Shown piece by piece: positions 1 through 7,350 of a stretch of 23,623 nucleotides of DNA; the first letter of the stretch is position 1, and each line of letters opens with the position of its first letter. Source of the stretch: Autumnicola lenta (lineage in GTDB: Bacteria > Bacteroidota > Bacteroidia > Flavobacteriales > Flavobacteriaceae); contig NZ_JAVRHO010000037.1 of the NCBI RefSeq assembly GCF_031846515.1, forward strand, positions 1 through 23,623, in the 5' to 3' direction. A program made the translations under genes and the position numbers. Below the pieces are notes generated by a model. The model saw only the letters and a list, made by a program, of their open reading frames with translations. It was not told the origin of the DNA and did not search any database.

Positions 1-176
1 AATGCTCCTATTAGAAGCAACTTTTCAAAGAAACATTTAGAATTGAAGAAGGTCTTTCAGAAAGAGTAACTGCTTCAATTATAATCAACCCTTTATATTC
101 AGCCTCTATAATTCGGGAATTATCTTCTAAGCTTTCCATTTTTTGGCACCCTAAATTTGTGTTTGGAAAGAGAATC

Positions 177-1127
177 CTAATTTTCTTTAAGTATGGAATA
201 GCGCTGTTCCAACAATCTTATATATTTTTCTTGATATTCCTGCGATAAAAAGGAGTTCCTGATCCAGTCAATTGCAAGCTTTTTATTTCTGGTAAATCTT
301 TTAAACACGCTGTTTATCTGCTTTTTGTTCAGCTGTAGATTCTCCCCCAGCCGATTGAAATGTTCTTTCTTTAATTTTTTCTTTTTGCCTTCAAGGGTCA
401 GAGCCAGTTCCTCATCGTCATCCGGATTAACAATAGACACGTTTAGCAAATCATAAGCAGGTGATAAAACCCAAAGTTCTTTTCTTTTGATCAATGAAAA
501 ATTCTTCAGGTGCATATCATTATTTCCAGTAAGGAAGCTGAAAACGGCTAATTCTAAAAAATAAAGCTTATCAAGTAAGGTATTATCAGAATAGGCACCT
601 ATGGCCTTCCCTACCCTTTCCATGGATCCTTTGTATTTATCAAAAGCTTCCAGTATCTGGAACATATCCAGCATGTGTATCTTTTCATTGGATTCAGTGC
701 GATCAACTCTCCTGGTAATATATGATAGGTCACCACTTTGCAGCCTGATTAAACTGGACGAAACCGTTCTTATTCCGAAAGCTTCTGCAATTCTCATCGT
801 CACATGTTCATTCTGTGGCATTTCAGGAAAGTTTTCAGAGGGTGGTTTTAAAATATAGTTACCTCCCAAAGCACCCACTACAGTTAGCCGCCCCTTTTCT
901 TCTGCAAGAGAATTATTTACAAGGGATAAGGAAAGTTTCGGTTGTACTCCCGGTACTGCGATTCTTCTTTCCACTACATTTTTTGCCAATTCTGCCATTT
1001 GCTCCACAGAATAATTAAGATGTGGTGGATCTTCTGTACCGAAAAAGGCCAGACTACATCTATTGTGGAAATCCTTCGGGTCAGAGCTTTTTAATTCCTG
1101 ATAACAGTAAAGGCACTTAATCTTCAT
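177..1127 (-). CDS. HipT-like (HipA C-terminal) serine/threonine kinase toxin
   Basis: This is the kinase part of a split HipA-family toxin. Family members phosphorylate aminoacyl-tRNA synthetases and so arrest translation; the target here is unknown. The start at 1127 (MKIKCLYC) gives 316 residues and an 11-base overlap with the upstream gene; an alternative ATG lies at 1151. In numbering from the 1151 ATG, the N-terminus carries CLYC (13-16) and HNRC (29-32), which looks like a small zinc-binding knuckle. A Gly-rich loop GVQPKL lies at 68-73, a probable ATP-binding Lys102 in YILKPP, a catalytic-loop NDMHLKN at 211-217 (Asp212), and a metal-binding Asp234 in PAYDLL. All kinase residues therefore look intact. 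The residues just before the Gly-rich loop are AVP rather than a Ser-x-Ser motif. It is the last gene of the hipB-hipS-hipT set. Confidence 0.88.
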   Translation of the reverse strand: MKIKCLYCYQELKSSDPKDFHNRCSLAFFGTEDPPHLNYSVEQMAELAKNVVERRIAVPGVQPKLSLSLVNNSLAEEKGRLTVVGALGGNYILKPPSENFPEMPQNEHVTMRIAEAFGIRTVSSSLIRLQSGDLSYITRRVDRTESNEKIHMLDMFQILEAFDKYKGSMERVGKAIGAYSDNTLLDKLYFLELAVFSFLTGNNDMHLKNFSLIKRKELWVLSPAYDLLNVSIVNPDDDEELALTLEGKKKKLKKEHFNRLGENLQLNKKQINSVFKRFTRNKKLAIDWIRNSFLSQEYQEKYIRLLEQRYSILKEN

Positions 1128-1452
1128 TTCCTTCAGAAATTTGATGAACACTTACTGCACCTATACAGTTCTTACAACAGGCTAATACAAGTCCCATTCG
1201 GTCGTTCCTATTTATTTTCCAGTTTTTGGAAGCTATGTCCAGTAACCATCCTTCAGGAATAAGGCCTTCAAAAAAAGGAAATAATCTGTTGTCAATGTAT
1301 AATTCCTTTTTTACAGGCATTGTAAAAGTGATAAACTGGTCAGGGTATTCTTTAATATAGGAGCTGTTATACTGAAATGTATATTCCCCATCATTGGTTT
1401 CAGTCAAAATACCTGCTACTTGATCCTGATAATATATTTTGGCTCGTCGCAT
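1117..1452 (-). CDS. HipS-like protein (HipA N-terminal subdomain 1)
   Basis: This 111-residue protein corresponds to the N-terminal subdomain of HipA (Pfam 'couple_hipA' type) encoded as a separate polypeptide. The conserved core LFPFFEGLIPEGWLLD lies at about 57-72, followed by NRNDRMGLVLACCKNCIGAV. In the E. coli HipBST system the free-standing HipS is the neutralising antitoxin for HipT, and the same role is inferred here. The gene starts 2 bases after the stop of the upstream HTH gene and overlaps the kinase gene by 11 bases, so the three are translationally coupled. A GNED tail follows the family core. The family assignment is strong; the antitoxin role is by analogy only. Confidence 0.85.
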   Translation of the reverse strand: MRRAKIYYQDQVAGILTETNDGEYTFQYNSSYIKEYPDQFITFTMPVKKELYIDNRLFPFFEGLIPEGWLLDIASKNWKINRNDRMGLVLACCKNCIGAVSVHQISEGNED

Positions 1453-1454
1453 GA

Positions 1455-1658
1455 TTAAAGATCTTTCTCATTTACAGGAGCCAAAACATGGCCAAACATC
1501 CTGAGAACCTGATTGACTTTTTCCAGATTCAAATTCTCTTTGCCTTGTTCAATTTTCCGCACTACTGTCAGTGCCACTCCTGCACGTTCAGCAAATTCTT
1601 CCTGAGTAAGATTGTTTTCTTTCCTCTTTTCCTTCAAAAATTGAGAGAGATTTTTCAT
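1455..1658 (-). CDS. HipB-like Xre-family HTH antitoxin/repressor
   Basis: This is a 67-residue Cro/CI-type helix-turn-helix protein. The HTH core runs from LTQEEFAERAGVALTVVRKIE to the helix NLEKVNQVLRMFGH, the usual HipB layout. I chose the ATG at 1658 (MKNLSQFLKEKRKE) over the one at 1712. The extra 18 N-terminal residues of the longer form are encoded by the repeat-rich operator region and do not resemble a protein domain. By analogy with HipB it should repress its own operon by binding the 16-bp palindromes upstream and help hold the kinase in an inactive complex. It is the first gene of the three-gene operon. Confidence 0.85.
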   Translation of the reverse strand: MKNLSQFLKEKRKENNLTQEEFAERAGVALTVVRKIEQGKENLNLEKVNQVLRMFGHVLAPVNEKDL

Positions 1659-1660
1659 TA

Positions 1661-1754
1661 TATGCAAATAAGTATAATTATGTAAATATAGCTTTTTTAT
1701 ATGTAATAGCATACAAATCTATAATTCATGAAGATCTATATGTAATTACGTATA
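1661..1754 (-). promoter_or_regulatory. Operator-like 16-bp palindromes upstream of hipB
   Basis: Three 16-bp sites fit TATRY-N6-GYATA: TATGCAAATAAGTATA (1661-1676), TATATGTAATAGCATA (1698-1713) and TATGTAATTACGTATA (1739-1754). A half site TATGT lies at 1679. E. coli HipB operators have the similar layout TATCC-N8-GGATA. The first site begins 3 bases upstream of the chosen hipB ATG, which supports the short start and suggests autorepression. Binding is inferred. Confidence 0.55.
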
Positions 1755-1804
1755 AATACCTGGGATGAAATTTGGTATTCTATAATGAGGTATACCTAGA
1801 GGAA

Positions 1805-2242
1805 TTATCTTCGGAGAGGCACCAGTCCGCTAATCAGGCTAAAGGCAATAAGAATGATAGAGGCAATATCGGCATCATAAATTAAGCTGCTAAATTTTTC
1901 TCCGCTGGTCACGTACGCCCAGATTACAAAGGCAAGAGATGATAAAATAAGATGTATGATCTTAGGCTTGTTCTTTTCGGCCTGAAAATAGAAATAAATC
2001 GGAGTTAGAATGAAACAAAGAAAAAAGATCCCGATTAAAAAGCCTTGTTTTTCTACCAGAAGACTTCCTTCTTCTTTATCTAAAAAGCCAACCATGGCTA
2101 AATAGCCGGCAATAATTTCAGCTGGGACCAGGGTTGAAACTTTTTCCAGATAGCTGCCTGTTTTGCTTTGCTTTCCTTGCTCCACCCTAAACCGGGTTAT
2201 TTCCTGATCTTCATAATAAAGCCTGCTCATTTCGATTTCCAA
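1805..2242 (-). CDS. Four-helix membrane protein of unknown function
   Basis: I do not recognise a characterised family. This 145-residue protein has a polar N-terminus of about 35 residues and then four hydrophobic segments: LVPAEIIAGYLAMVGFL (about 38-54), GFLIGIFFLCFILTPIYFYF (68-87), IIHLILSSLAFVIWAY (95-110) and IASIILIAFSLISGLVPL (126-143). The LVPAEIIAGYLA motif at the first segment recalls small uncharacterised bacterial membrane proteins. It starts 7 bases after the emfourin-like gene stop, so it is almost certainly co-transcribed with the peptidase and inhibitor. A role in the inner membrane linked to that pair, as target, sensor or anchor, is inference only. Confidence 0.7.
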   Translation of the reverse strand: MEIEMSRLYYEDQEITRFRVEQGKQSKTGSYLEKVSTLVPAEIIAGYLAMVGFLDKEEGSLLVEKQGFLIGIFFLCFILTPIYFYFQAEKNKPKIIHLILSSLAFVIWAYVTSGEKFSSLIYDADIASIILIAFSLISGLVPLRR

Positions 2243-2249
2243 AAAAAAT

Positions 2250-2516
2250 TTAATTCAATTTGTGATCCACTTTTCTTATAAAAGGCATCATTTCTTCTTC
2301 TAAACAGGTTTCTTCTACTACTATTTCTTTTTCTAAATTGTTTTCCTGGAATTTAAAATAATAAATAAAGGTGTCCCTCACATTTTCATCCCTGCGGCTC
2401 TCTTTTTTAACTTCTTCAAATGCCTTTTTTTCAGACTCGTCTAAATCATTTGTTTCTATCTCACAGCTTCGCTGGAGACCTAAAAAACCACCACTTTTTA
2501 TACAGTTGATCTTCAT
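2250..2516 (-). CDS. Emfourin-like inhibitor of protealysin
   Basis: This 88-residue cytoplasmic-type protein has no signal peptide. Its N-terminal hairpin KSGGFLGLQRSCEIETNDLDESE matches the layout of emfourin, the protein inhibitor encoded next to protealysin in Serratia ('SGGFAG...' followed by a L/D-x-E/D helix start). Emfourin binds the active site of M4 protealysin-like peptidases with high affinity. This copy is shorter than typical emfourins (about 110 residues) and acidic at its C-terminus (VVEETCLEEEMMPF). It follows the peptidase gene by 58 bases on the same strand, which is the expected partner arrangement. The assignment rests on the N-terminal motif plus context. Confidence 0.75.
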   Translation of the reverse strand: MKINCIKSGGFLGLQRSCEIETNDLDESEKKAFEEVKKESRRDENVRDTFIYYFKFQENNLEKEIVVEETCLEEEMMPFIRKVDHKLN

Positions 2517-2574
2517 GCCACTTTAAAACTTTATTAAATCTAATGTAACTTATCTTTGCAATTCTTTCCATTCT

Positions 2575-3681
2575 TCATAAAGAATAGTAATCATAATTCA
2601 CATCATTTAAACCTACTGTTTCCCATCCGTGTACTACAGCTTTAAATTCATCACTGCCGGGTCCATATAATTTTACGCTAATATCTTTTGTCAGCTTTAC
2701 CAGCCTTTCAAAATTGCTTTCTGGTGTGAGTTGGAGCATAGCTTCGTACCATATCCTCCCCGCCTTTTCCCAGGAATATCCACCTATTGCTATAGCCGTT
2801 TCACAAAATGCTTTATTTGGAATTCCTGAATTTATATGTACCCCGCCATTATCCTGCATTCCGGTGTATTTATTTGAAATGTGGTCAGGCTGGGGATCAG
2901 TTCCATTAAGGTCCGGATCATTTATGTAAGCAGTTCCAGGATTTTTCATATCACGAATACCTCTCCTGGTAGGTGCGGGAATTATAATGTCATTTCCGAT
3001 AAGCCAGTCTGCACATTTTGCATCCTGTTTTAGTATCCATTGTTTCACCAGAGATCCAAATACATCCGCTAAATGTTCATTTATAGCCCCGGCTTCATCC
3101 CTGTAAACAAGTCTTGATGTATAGGAAATTATTCCGTGGGTAAGTTCATGCCCAATAACATCCAGGCCTTTTGTAAAACGGTGGAAAATAATCCCATCTC
3201 CATCACCGTAAGCCATTTGGCTTCCGTTCCAAAAGGCGTTATTGTAATTCACATCTAAATGTACCGAAGAAATAAGGGTTAGTCCATTATCGTCAAGGGA
3301 ATCCCGGTTGAAAATCTCATAAAAAAAATCGTAAGTGTGACCTGAATAATCATATGCTTCATTCACAGCAGGATCATTCACAGGCTCTTCTCCTTCCCAC
3401 CTCTCCAATTTCCCCGGCATAAGGTCGCGCCGATTTGGTTTATTTTGCATATCATATACCTCCCGGTATTTTCCTTCCTTATTAGTTAAGATAGAAGCCA
3501 CTGTTTCAGGCCAGATTAGACGGCGTTCCGTTCTAATTTCTGCTGCAGTTTCCATGTTCTTGATAGCCCTCATCCTTACAACCTCATTGGATGATGTTGC
3601 CATTGCTTCGAGCATATAAGGTGGAACAATACAATGGAAGGGATTGTGGTTTCCACAAGAGCATTCCTTTATCTTTTTCAT
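2575..3681 (-). CDS. Protealysin-like M4 (thermolysin family) metallopeptidase
   Basis: This is a 368-residue zinc metallopeptidase. The zinc site is HELTH at 178-182 (His178, Glu179, His182) with the third ligand Glu202 in NEHLAD (Asp206 supporting). The thermolysin substrate-binding pair NNAFW (148-152) and catalytic His282 in GGVHINSGIPN are present. There is no signal peptide; instead there is a short propeptide of about 50 residues with HCIVPPYML at 16-24, the hallmark of the protealysin subgroup. Such enzymes are made in the cytoplasm and activated by propeptide removal. Cys7, Cys9 and Cys17 in the propeptide are a notable local cluster. The gene lies 14 bases after a small exported protein and 58 bases before the emfourin-like inhibitor, so it belongs to one operon. 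Confidence 0.93.
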   Translation of the reverse strand: MKKIKECSCGNHNPFHCIVPPYMLEAMATSSNEVVRMRAIKNMETAAEIRTERRLIWPETVASILTNKEGKYREVYDMQNKPNRRDLMPGKLERWEGEEPVNDPAVNEAYDYSGHTYDFFYEIFNRDSLDDNGLTLISSVHLDVNYNNAFWNGSQMAYGDGDGIIFHRFTKGLDVIGHELTHGIISYTSRLVYRDEAGAINEHLADVFGSLVKQWILKQDAKCADWLIGNDIIIPAPTRRGIRDMKNPGTAYINDPDLNGTDPQPDHISNKYTGMQDNGGVHINSGIPNKAFCETAIAIGGYSWEKAGRIWYEAMLQLTPESNFERLVKLTKDISVKLYGPGSDEFKAVVHGWETVGLNDVNYDYYSL

Positions 3682-3695
3682 AAACCTCTTCTTTT

Positions 3696-4265
3696 CTAAT
3701 TAATACAGTCGTAAGCCTGACTCGAAGGAATCTTAAAATTTTCCAGACTCTGGATTACGGCAACTTTTTTTTCTTCATTTCTCCTATTCGTATCGCGTAT
3801 AATGTCTAAAACTGATGTTGCAATTTGAGTTAATTCTGCTATAGTCACTACCGTTGGAAGAAAGGGTTGAATTTCGCAATCACCCGCTTTTGTTTTACTT
3901 AAAGCTATTAAAGCAACGTAAGCATCCCTTAAACTGGAATCAGCCTTGACAAATTCTGAACTATTTATCTGTTTAAAAGTGTTAAGTCCCTGCCGGGATT
4001 TGGCTAGCATGAGGTTGTGGATATACGAGTTTAGAAAGGCATTGTAAGAAGCTCTAACTTCCTGGTAAGCAATTATGAAATCTTCATTTCGGGAGCATTT
4101 GCAATAGTTAAGGAGCATATGCCCTTCAACCCATATATTTACCACAGTCAAATATTCTATGAGGTTTCCGTTATAAATCTGTGGATCTAGCTTTTCCTGT
4201 GCGTTTATCTTTCTCATTGGCAGCATGATCAGAAGGACAAGAAGTATGATCTTATATTTCTTCAA
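3696..4265 (-). CDS. Small exported protein of unknown function, first gene of the protealysin operon
   Basis: I do not recognise a family. The 189-residue product has an N-terminal signal peptide (MKKYKIILLVLLIMLPMRKINA, cleavage probably before QEK), so a periplasmic location is predicted. The mature part is mostly helical, with four cysteines: a CKC pair at about 55-57, one near residue 129 (DCEIQPF), and one near the C-terminus (YDCIN). Disulfides are possible in the periplasm. The stop is only 14 bases before the protealysin-like gene, so the two are very likely co-transcribed. A role as substrate, partner or export-side component of the peptidase is inference from position only. Confidence 0.7.
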   Translation of the reverse strand: MKKYKIILLVLLIMLPMRKINAQEKLDPQIYNGNLIEYLTVVNIWVEGHMLLNYCKCSRNEDFIIAYQEVRASYNAFLNSYIHNLMLAKSRQGLNTFKQINSSEFVKADSSLRDAYVALIALSKTKAGDCEIQPFLPTVVTIAELTQIATSVLDIIRDTNRRNEEKKVAVIQSLENFKIPSSQAYDCIN

Positions 4266-4794
4266 AATATATGTTTTTTAAATATTTCTTTGTGGACAAA
4301 GCGACGTAAGCATAAGCTTTCACAGTTCCCTTTTTCACTGGTTTTCAGACATTCAGATAACAAACATTAATTTATAAAATAAAAAGATACAGTATCCCTT
4401 TCCACCTCATATTTTACTTTAAAAGATGAAAATATTCCAGGTGAAAAACTAGCTTGACATAAGCGCAGGTATTTTGAGGAGACATTTTTAGTCTTAAATT
4501 TCTACGGAAGAGTAGTACCTGCAACTTAAAATAAAACCTGCTGCCAGACAATGACCTTCTATTATTACTGCACATTGACTCTCCGCGATTATAAATGCTG
4601 AAAATTTTATTCTTTTATAAAAGCCCACTCTTAGGTATTCCAAACGGGAAATCTGCTTATGTGAATACTATAAGTAGGATTTTACATACCATGTATCTAA
4701 AGCATACATTCTTCATTATTTCCCTTCCTAGTTTAGCTCCATGAACCGAAAAGCCAAAGCGCTTTTTTCAGTATCAACCTTAAACAATTTAATT
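4266..4794. other. Non-coding divergent spacer at the probable left edge of the mobile element
   Basis: About 530 bases with no convincing gene. It separates the minus-strand protealysin operon from the plus-strand mobile-element genes and must hold promoters for both. A 14-bp palindrome CTTTGTGGACAAAG at 4288-4301 sits just upstream of the exported-protein gene and could be an operator. Arms GCAGGTA (4465-4471) and TACCTGC further on could form a wide hairpin. I saw no tRNA and no clear attachment site. Confidence 0.5.
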
Positions 4795-5088
4795 ATGGAC
4801 ACAATTAAAATTCTGGAACAACTGGATCGTATTGAGAAGCTGTTACGGGCTAGTAAAACGGTCATGTCTTTGGAGGAAGCAAGTGAATATACCGGGATCT
4901 CCCGGAGCTACCTCTACAAGTTAACAGCTAAAGGAGAAATTCCTTTTTCCAAACCCAGGGGTAAAATGATCTACTTCTCCCGGGAAAAGCTGGATCAGTG
5001 GCTTCTTTCCAATTCAAAAAAATCAGCTGGTGAACTAAAAACTGAAGCATTAAACTACACCTTCAGGAACAAGAAAAGATTCTTCTAA
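4795..5088 (+). CDS. Excisionase-like helix-turn-helix protein
   Basis: This protein of about 97 residues belongs to the MerR/excisionase HTH_17 class. The motif MSLEEASEYTGISRSYLYKLTAKGEIPFSKPRGK, followed by YFSREKLDQWL, is the standard DNA-binding core of Xis-like and regulator proteins of Bacteroidota mobile elements. An N-terminal helix (MDTIKILEQLDRIEKLL) precedes it. I chose the ATG at 4795 because the homologous helix starts there; an upstream ATG at 4741 would add 18 residues. It is the first gene of the mobile-element block, 15 bases before the VapE-like gene. It may control excision or the expression of the replication genes; the role is inferred from family and position. Confidence 0.8.
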   Translation: MDTIKILEQLDRIEKLLRASKTVMSLEEASEYTGISRSYLYKLTAKGEIPFSKPRGKMIYFSREKLDQWLLSNSKKSAGELKTEALNYTFRNKKRFF

Positions 5089-5103
5089 TCTAAACTTTTT
5101 GTT

Positions 5104-6288
5104 ATGTCCGGCAACGACGAGAAAATGTATGGAGTTAAGGAACAGAAAAAGAAAACTGTTTATGACTTTATTTGTGAATATGCATCAGAGAAATATGATC
5201 TTCGGTACGATGAGTTAGGCCATGAATTTCAGATTTCATTTAAGGATGAAAACAAATGGGAAATACTCGATGCCAACTCTTTTCTAATTGAACTGGATCA
5301 GTCTAATATCTAGGTCAATCCCGCCAAACTTGAGATCTATCTAAGGTCTCATTATGTTCCAAAATTTAATCCCATCGAGGAATACTTTCGGTCTTTACCT
5401 CATTGGCACGGAGAGGATCATATTAAGGCATTGGCATCATATCTACCATTAAAGGAACCTGTTCTATTCCAGTACCACTTTAAGAAATGGCTGGTGCGGG
5501 CGGTAAGGTGTGCACTTGAAAAGGAATACTTTAATAAACAATGTCTGGTTCTTGTTCACCCGCATCAGAACTCAGGGAAATCAACCTGGTGCAGGTTCCT
5601 TTGCCCTCCTGCCCTATCGAAATACTTTGCTGAGGATATGACCACCGATAAAGATGCAAGGATTCAGCTAACAAGAAATTTCCTGATCAACCTGGATGAG
5701 TTATCCATTCTGGCAAAAAAAGAAATAAATGCACTGAAGGCCTATTTCTCCAAAACGATGATCAATGAGCGGTTACCTTATGATCGTAAAAATTCCACGC
5801 TGTATAGAACCTGTAGCTTTATCGGCTCTACAAATCGTGCAACTTTCCTTAATGATGAAACCGGTTCTGTACGCTGGTTGTGCTTCGAACTGGAAAGCAC
5901 CATTAACTTTTCCTATTCCAGGGAAATAGATATTAATAAGGTTTGGTCCCAGGCCTTTTACCTCGCTTACATAGATGAAAACTTCTATCCGGAACTTACT
6001 TTAAAGGACATAGCTGAAAACGAAGAAAGGAACAAAACTTACCGGGAAACTACCATGGAAGAAGAGCTGCTTTGCAAATATTACGCACAAAGTTCCAATC
6101 CTGCAGATTTTAGAACCGCTTCAGATTTGGTTGTTCAATTAGCCTGTATAAATCCCCGCCTAAACATGTACTACATGGGAAGGGCTTTAAAGGCTTTGGG
6201 CTATGAAAGAATAAAATCCCCTCAAAATCGGATTTACGGTTATCTGATTAAGAAAAGGTTTAAGTCCTCTCCTTTAGAACTTTTATAA
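5104..6288 (+). pseudogene. VapE-like (virulence-associated E) ATPase gene interrupted by an in-frame amber codon
   Basis: One reading frame of 394 codons is broken only by TAG at 5311-5313 (codon 70). Translation after it continues in the same frame with family sequence (VNPAKLEIYLRSHYVPKFNP), then the ATPase part. The products would be a 69-residue N-terminal fragment and a large C-terminal part. With numbering from 5104, a P-loop HQNSGKST lies at about 154-161, a Walker B-like FLINLDE at 193-199 and a sensor GSTN at 241-244. VapE-like proteins are primase-associated helicase-type ATPases on mobile elements. No frameshift or deletion is visible, so this is a recent nonsense change, a sequencing error or a readthrough case. 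A toprim primase gene follows. Confidence 0.8.
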
Positions 6289-6292
6289 AAAG

Positions 6293-6470
6293 TATTTACC
6301 TAATTACCCCAATGTGGCTTATAGGCGATGAACAGGGACTTAAGGTGTGGTAAATAGATTTATTAAACTATTTACCCATAACTACCACCGGGTAATTAGG
6401 TAAATAGAAAAAATAGCTAAAAAAGAAAGAAAAGCCAGCATTCATAAGGGCTGGGGTAAATGGGTAATTA
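6293..6470 (+). repeat. Iteron-like GGTAAAT/GGTAATTA cluster with a perfect 17-bp inverted repeat
   Basis: The spacer between the VapE-like gene and the primase gene holds a perfect 17-bp inverted repeat: TATTTACCTAATTACCC (6293-6309) and GGGTAATTAGGTAAATA (6390-6406). GGTAAAT occurs five times in all: at 6349, 6399 and 6455 on plus, and as the complement at 6293 and 6369. GGTAATTA occurs three times (complement at 6301, plus at 6391 and 6463). A related GGTAAATAGTAAATACC lies further downstream at 7457-7473. The position between helicase-type and primase genes suggests a replication origin; a regulatory hairpin is the alternative. Confidence 0.55.
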
Positions 6471-6483
6471 AAAAATAGAAAAA

Positions 6484-7350
6484 ATGGAATTAAATCAGTT
6501 ATCGTGGAGAAGCGCCCGTAATATTTGCATCGTGAAAATACTCGCAAAATTAGGGCACTACCCCACCAGAAAATCGGAAAAAGAAGCTTGGTTTCTGAGT
6601 CCCTTACGGTCAGAAACGCAAGCCTCTTTTAGCGTTTCTTTAATTAAAAACTTATGGTTTGACTTCGGATTAGGAATAGGAGGCAATACTATAGATCTTA
6701 TTATGATAATGAAATCCTGGTCTGCAAGGGAGGTTTTGGAATTTTTAGAACACGATATAGGATCTTTTTCTTTCAGCCCGCCGGATGTTGCACACCTATC
6801 TAAAGAACCTGAAATCCAGGTATTAGACGTTCAAATTATTAAGCTACACGCTTTAATTGATTATTTAAATTTTCGGAATATACCTTTTGAGATCGGTAGG
6901 AAATACTGTAGACAGGTTTGGTATGGATTTAAAGGAAAACGATTTTTTGCTATTGGTCTGCAAAATTATAAGGGAGGATGGGAGCTGAGAAATAGATACT
7001 ATAAAACCTCCAGTAGCCCAAAAACCTATTCTTCTTTCGAAAGAGGGGCTAAAAATCTACTGATTACAGAAGGGATGTTTGATTTTCTTTCCGTGGCTAC
7101 CATAGATGAAGACTTAGTACAAAACTCAGATTATATCATTTTAAATTCCCTGGCTTTTCTGGATAGGATTAAAATGCTCATACCTAAATATGACAAGGTT
7201 CTGATCTATTTGGATAATGATTCGGCAGGAAAAAAAGCAGCCACTTCACTTTTAAACCTTTTTGATAATGTTACGGATTGTAGCGATTTGTATCGGGCAT
7301 ATAAAGATCTAAATGAAAAATTGCAGAGTGAAGGATGTTGGAAAAAGTAA
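6484..7350 (+). CDS. Toprim-domain primase of the mobile element
   Basis: This is a 288-residue DnaG-type primase. The N-terminal part (about 20-95) resembles the CHC2-type domain (WFLSPLRSETQASFSV, FDFGLGIGGNTIDLI) but without the zinc-binding Cys/His set, as is common in these Bacteroidota elements. The toprim part has the catalytic Glu196 in LLITEGMFD and the DxD pair Asp244/Asp246 in YLDNDSAGKKA. It should make primers for replication of the excised or transferred element, probably with the VapE-like ATPase upstream. The start at 6484 follows an A-rich stretch. The spacer before it contains the iteron-like repeats. Confidence 0.87.
   Translation: MELNQLSWRSARNICIVKILAKLGHYPTRKSEKEAWFLSPLRSETQASFSVSLIKNLWFDFGLGIGGNTIDLIMIMKSWSAREVLEFLEHDIGSFSFSPPDVAHLSKEPEIQVLDVQIIKLHALIDYLNFRNIPFEIGRKYCRQVWYGFKGKRFFAIGLQNYKGGWELRNRYYKTSSSPKTYSSFERGAKNLLITEGMFDFLSVATIDEDLVQNSDYIILNSLAFLDRIKMLIPKYDKVLIYLDNDSAGKKAATSLLNLFDNVTDCSDLYRAYKDLNEKLQSEGCWKK

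Noticed and set aside
11..139. Minus-strand open frame of 42 codons (MESLEDNSRIIEAEYKG...) downstream of the HipT-like gene.
   Set aside because: Too short, no recognised motif and no clear ribosome binding site; cannot be told from chance.
1455..1712. Longer HipB start at 1712 giving 85 residues.
   Set aside because: The added N-terminus is encoded by the operator repeats and has no protein-like conservation; ATG at 1658 fits better.
4463..4471. GCGCAGGTA here also occurs in repeat copy B near 20819, suggesting a third repeat copy.
   Set aside because: Nine-base match only; the TGCTGTTTTT arms and ACGCT boxes are absent around it.
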